This document shows, piece by piece, positions 6,625 through 9,141 of a stretch of DNA of 9,141 bases. The notes beneath the pieces were generated by a model. That model was not told the origin of the DNA, did not search any database, and was given only the letters and a program-made list of their open reading frames with translations. The stretch lies in NCBI GenBank assembly GCA_905369775.1, contig CAJPJR010000075.1:1-9141 (forward strand), given 5' to 3'. Source of the stretch: Prevotellaceae bacterium UBA1746. Lineage in GTDB: Bacteria; Bacteroidota; Bacteroidia; Bacteroidales; Bacteroidaceae. Positions within the stretch are counted from its first letter, which is position 1. Each line of letters starts with the position of its first letter. The translations under genes and the position numbers were made by a program.

Positions 6625-7191
6625 TTAGGCCTTGACGCGGTTCTGGTAGGAGCCGTCGCGGGTGTCGACTTCCACGAGTTCGCCGGTTTCGATGAAGAGG
6701 GGCACACGGATTTTGGCGCCGGTTTCGAGGGTGGCGTCCTTGAGCGTGTTGGTTGCCGTGTCGCCGCGGAGACCGGGCTCGGTGTAGTCGATGCGGAGCA
6801 CCACCTTGATGGGCATTTCGGCGTAGAGAATCGTCTCGGTCGAGGCATCGCTGAACACCGTCACCACGTCGCCTTCCTTCATGTAGTCCACACCGGTGAT
6901 GAGATCGTGGGCGATGGGCACTTGGTCGAAAGTTTCTTGGTTCATGAAGAGGTAGTCTTCACCTTCCTGATAGAGGTACTGGTAGGGGCGACGTTCCACG
7001 CGTACGTCTTCGAGCGCTTCGCCGATGTTGAAACGCTTTTCGATCACGCGGCCGCTCACTACGTCCTTGAGGGTGGTGCGCATGATGGTGTTGCCCTTAC
7101 CGGGTTTCACGTGGAGGAAGTCGATGCAGAAATAGAGTTTGCCGTCCATGCGGATGCAAACCCCTTTCTTGATGTCCTGAGATTTGATCAT
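6625..7191 (-). CDS. efp: Translation elongation factor P
   Basis: The 188-residue product has the standard EF-P length and three beta-barrel domains (about 1-63, 64-127, 128-188). EF-P enters the ribosome between the P and E sites and relieves stalling at consecutive prolines. The domain I loop reads HVKPGKGNTIMRT (27-39). Lys32 corresponds to the tip lysine that is modified in E. coli (K34). The C-terminal segment with GDTATNTLKDATLETGAKIRVPLFIETGE matches the family signature region. No modification enzyme is encoded in the window. The ATG at 7191 follows an AT-rich leader. The frame stays open upstream to 7491, but those 100 residues are low-complexity and cross the promoter. The gene is flanked by its own promoter and terminator. 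Confidence 0.97.
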   Translation of the reverse strand: MIKSQDIKKGVCIRMDGKLYFCIDFLHVKPGKGNTIMRTTLKDVVSGRVIEKRFNIGEALEDVRVERRPYQYLYQEGEDYLFMNQETFDQVPIAHDLITGVDYMKEGDVVTVFSDASTETILYAEMPIKVVLRIDYTEPGLRGDTATNTLKDATLETGAKIRVPLFIETGELVEVDTRDGSYQNRVKA

Positions 7192-7227
7192 GAGATTATC
7201 TGTGTGTAGTATATTTCTTTTGCGCCG

Positions 7228-7235
7228 CAAATTTA
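7228..7235 (-). promoter_or_regulatory. efp promoter -7 element
   Basis: On the minus strand TAAATTTG is an exact match to the Bacteroidota -7 consensus TAnnTTTG and lies 36 nt before the efp ATG. No TTTG or TTG is visible at the expected -33 position (G-rich instead), so the upstream half is weak. The leader would be about 30 nt and A-rich, with an AAAGAAA stretch. Confidence 0.6.
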
Positions 7236-7461
7236 GTGCTTTATTTTGAGCTAACCCCTTTTCGGGGTCGAAAACTCGTCGAAAGGTGTTTTTCTTCTTC
7301 GCGCTTCGCTGTAGTTTTTCGGAAAAAGTGGGGTGGTTTCTACCCTTAGCCCCCGGTTTTCGCGAATTTTCTCCCCGTTTTTCTCCACCGGCACGAACGC
7401 ATTTCGAGTCGACACGGCGGCAAACAAAGCCCCCATGGGAGAAAAAAACGGGTGCCTTCAC

Positions 7462-7480
7462 AAAAAAAAGGAGGGGGGGG
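7462..7480 (+). repeat. Homopolymer stretch A8-GGA-G8
   Basis: Eight As (7462-7469) are followed by GGA and then eight Gs (7473-7480). The G tract ends 21 bp before the -7 element of the outer-membrane gene, exactly where a -33 element would sit. Homopolymers of this length can change length by slipped-strand mispairing, which would alter promoter spacing. Confidence 0.8.
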
Positions 7481-7501
7481 TAATTTTTCAACGAAAAGTA
7501 A

Positions 7502-7509
7502 TATATTTG
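7502..7509 (+). promoter_or_regulatory. -7 element of the outer-membrane receptor gene
   Basis: TATATTTG matches TAnnTTTG exactly and lies 40 nt before the ATG at 7550. The expected -33 position falls at the end of the G8 tract and has no TTTG. The predicted leader is about 35 nt with no Shine-Dalgarno sequence, as is usual in this phylum. Confidence 0.55.
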
Positions 7510-7549
7510 CGGTCGTAATCACACATCCACTTATCAATCAGACCCAACC

Positions 7550-9103
7550 ATGAAAATGCTACTGAGAATTGCGTTCACGGTTTGGGGCGTCCTGCTCAGC
7601 TTCGGCGTCCAAGCCCATTCGAAGTCCCCCACCCCGCTGCTCACAGCCGACTCCGTGCACACCGACAGCACGAAGACGCACGCGCTGCGCGAAGCCACGG
7701 TGAAAACCACGCGCCTGCTCTTCATCACCCGCAAAGACACCGTCATCTACGACCTCGACGCCGTGAAACTCAAAGACGGCGCCAACCTCGGCGATGCGCT
7801 CAAGAAACTGCCCGGCATGGAGATTCGGCAGAAGAAGCTCTACTACATGGGCAAGCCCGTGGATCGGCTGCTGGTGAACGGTTTCGACTTTTCGCGCAAC
7901 GACCCCTCGATGGCGCTCGAAGCCCTGCCGGCCTACATCGTCAAGAGTGTGAAAGCCTATGAGCAACGCGGCGAACTGGCGCGCGTGACGGGACTCGACG
8001 ACGGTTCGCGCGAGCAGGTGGTCAATGTGGTGCTCCGCAAGAAATACATGGGCACGTGGACGGGGCAAGCCGACCTCTCGGGCGGCACGCCCGACCTCTA
8101 TAGCGCCCGAGGCTATGCCAACACCTTCACCGACCGCTATCGCGTGTCGCTCTTCGGCAATGCCAACAACACGAACCAAGAACTCTGGTACAACGGCGAC
8201 GGATCGATCAGCTCCTTCAACGTCTATCGCTCCGGTAAGAATGCCTTCCACTCGCCGGGCGGCACCTTGTTTTGGCGCAACAAGAGCGACGAGAACGCCG
8301 CGGGCTATCTGAAGATCGAGGCCACGGGCGACTATAACAACAACACGCGGCGCAACACCCGCTACACGGAATTGGAAACGATGCTCAGCGGCGGCAGCAG
8401 TTACAACGCGACCGAAGAGCACCCCCACTCACACGAGACGCGCGTGGCGGGTCACCTCTTTGTGACGTGGCGACCGACGGCGACGACCTACGTGTTCTAT
8501 CAAAATAACGCATGGCGCTCGCGCACCACTTCGGACAACAACGGGCGCGGCGCGACGTGGAACGCCAACCCCTTCAACGCGGGATATGCCCCGCTCGATT
8601 CGGTTTTCGCCCCGAACCTGCTGCGTGCCGCGATGTTCGGTGCCGTGACCCGCACGCGGTCGGTCGGACAAGGCGAAAACACGCTCGGGCACGTCGACCA
8701 ACTGCTCACCGTCAATCAAAAACTCAACTCCCAAGGGGCTAACCTCACTTGGCAAACGGATGTGACGCACGAAGAAACAACGTCCGACAACTTCTCGCTC
8801 GACGGCTACCACTATTTCCGCCCCCAAGCGAACAACTTGCCCCACCTGCTTCACCGCTACCGTGACAATGCGACCGGCAACACCCAATTGGGTTCGAGGC
8901 TGGAACTGCAATGGCCCGTGGGCAAACACTTTGTGCCGGGTGCGCGCTACGCCTTTTCGCACCTCCACAACCGGATGGACACCGACGGCTTCCTGCTCAA
9001 TCGCCTGAGCGGCGCGCCCACAACCCTCGACGCAACCCTCCCCCTCCTCTCCCGGCTGCCAGAAGGCATCGCCGATTGGCGACGCCTCGCTCGCGAAACT
9101 TAG
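7550..9103 (+). CDS. TonB-dependent-receptor-like outer-membrane protein, truncated by an apparent frameshift
   Basis: The 517-codon frame starts with a signal peptide (residues 1-22, cleavage likely after VQA). It continues into a plug-like domain (about 45-165) with KDTVIYDLDAVKLKDGANLG, LKKLPGMEI, GKPVDRLLVNGFDF, LPAYIVKSVKAYEQ and VVNVVLRKKY, the pattern of Bacteroidota OMP beta-barrel family receptors. A barrel begins after about 170 (NTFTDRYRVSLFGNANNTNQ). The carboxypeptidase-D-like N-terminal domain common in these proteins is absent. Family members usually have about 700-900 residues, so the barrel is incomplete. The TAG at 9101 ends the frame without a terminal aromatic residue. One base out of phase, from 9103, the reading frame stays open to the window edge. 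The transported ligand is unknown. Expression may be affected by the upstream G tract. Confidence 0.8.
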   Translation: MKMLLRIAFTVWGVLLSFGVQAHSKSPTPLLTADSVHTDSTKTHALREATVKTTRLLFITRKDTVIYDLDAVKLKDGANLGDALKKLPGMEIRQKKLYYMGKPVDRLLVNGFDFSRNDPSMALEALPAYIVKSVKAYEQRGELARVTGLDDGSREQVVNVVLRKKYMGTWTGQADLSGGTPDLYSARGYANTFTDRYRVSLFGNANNTNQELWYNGDGSISSFNVYRSGKNAFHSPGGTLFWRNKSDENAAGYLKIEATGDYNNNTRRNTRYTELETMLSGGSSYNATEEHPHSHETRVAGHLFVTWRPTATTYVFYQNNAWRSRTTSDNNGRGATWNANPFNAGYAPLDSVFAPNLLRAAMFGAVTRTRSVGQGENTLGHVDQLLTVNQKLNSQGANLTWQTDVTHEETTSDNFSLDGYHYFRPQANNLPHLLHRYRDNATGNTQLGSRLELQWPVGKHFVPGARYAFSHLHNRMDTDGFLLNRLSGAPTTLDATLPLLSRLPEGIADWRRLARET

Positions 9104-9141
9104 ATTACGCACCCCACCCTGACAACCACCACCTAGCACAG

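Larger units (their letters stand above)
7192..7549. other. Divergent intergenic region between efp and the outer-membrane gene
   Basis: This 358-bp spacer carries the efp promoter facing left and a promoter facing right. Between them are T-, C- and A-rich runs, an ACCCC-TTTTC-GGGGT hairpin (7254-7268), and the A8-GGA-G8 stretch at 7462-7480. Short open frames here (for example 7286-7483 plus) are low-complexity and resemble no protein I recognise. I see no tRNA or clear riboswitch. Confidence 0.7.

Noticed and set aside
7286..7483. 65-codon plus-strand frame in the divergent intergenic region
   Set aside because: It is low-complexity, ends in the homopolymer tract and has no recognisable feature.
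7192..7491. 100-residue N-terminal extension of EF-P
   Set aside because: EF-P has a fixed length near 188 residues, and the extension crosses the promoter and homopolymer-rich region.
7559..8428. 289-codon minus-strand frame opposite the receptor gene
   Set aside because: It is an antisense shadow; the plus strand encodes a clear signal peptide and plug motifs.

Overview
The window looks like chromosomal DNA from a GC-rich member of the Bacteroidota, most likely a Bacteroidales (Prevotella/Porphyromonas-like) species. The evidence is the -7 promoter elements of the Bacteroidota type (TAnnTTTG) upstream of efp and the outer-membrane gene, the lack of obvious Shine-Dalgarno sequences, and a large outer-membrane plug/barrel protein of the kind typical of this phylum. 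This placement is inferred from those features, not from a database match.

Layout. Positions 1-544 are non-coding and hold an imperfect inverted-repeat element (about 65-436). It is bounded by alternating C/G tracts and filled with CTTCACC-type motifs. Next to it is a terminator-like hairpin (439-484). Positions 545-6459 carry six tightly packed minus-strand genes. In transcription order these are tex (RNA-binding S1 protein), tadA (tRNA adenosine deaminase), yraN (UPF0102 nuclease-fold protein), birA (biotin-protein ligase), a MATE-family transporter, and pyrH (UMP kinase). Two neighbouring pairs overlap and the other gaps are 35-39 nt, so they are probably one transcription unit, started by a promoter just upstream of tex (6487-6517) and ended after pyrH. 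Upstream lies efp (6625-7191, minus), with its own promoter and a strong intrinsic terminator (6556-6591) that separates it from tex.

A 358-bp divergent intergenic region (7192-7549) follows. It carries the efp promoter facing left and a promoter facing right for an outer-membrane TonB-receptor-like gene (7550-9103). An A8-GGA-G8 homopolymer stretch ends where the -33 element of the rightward promoter should be. The receptor frame stops in the middle of its barrel at 9101, and a one-base shift re-opens it to the window edge, so it is probably a broken or phase-variable gene, or contains a sequencing error.

The six-gene cluster and efp are housekeeping genes for translation, nucleotide supply and cofactor attachment. 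I saw no complete novel defence or mobile system. The parts most worth a second look are the inverted-repeat element with the alternative RNA folds beside the pyrH terminator, and the homopolymer-promoter plus frameshift arrangement of the outer-membrane gene.
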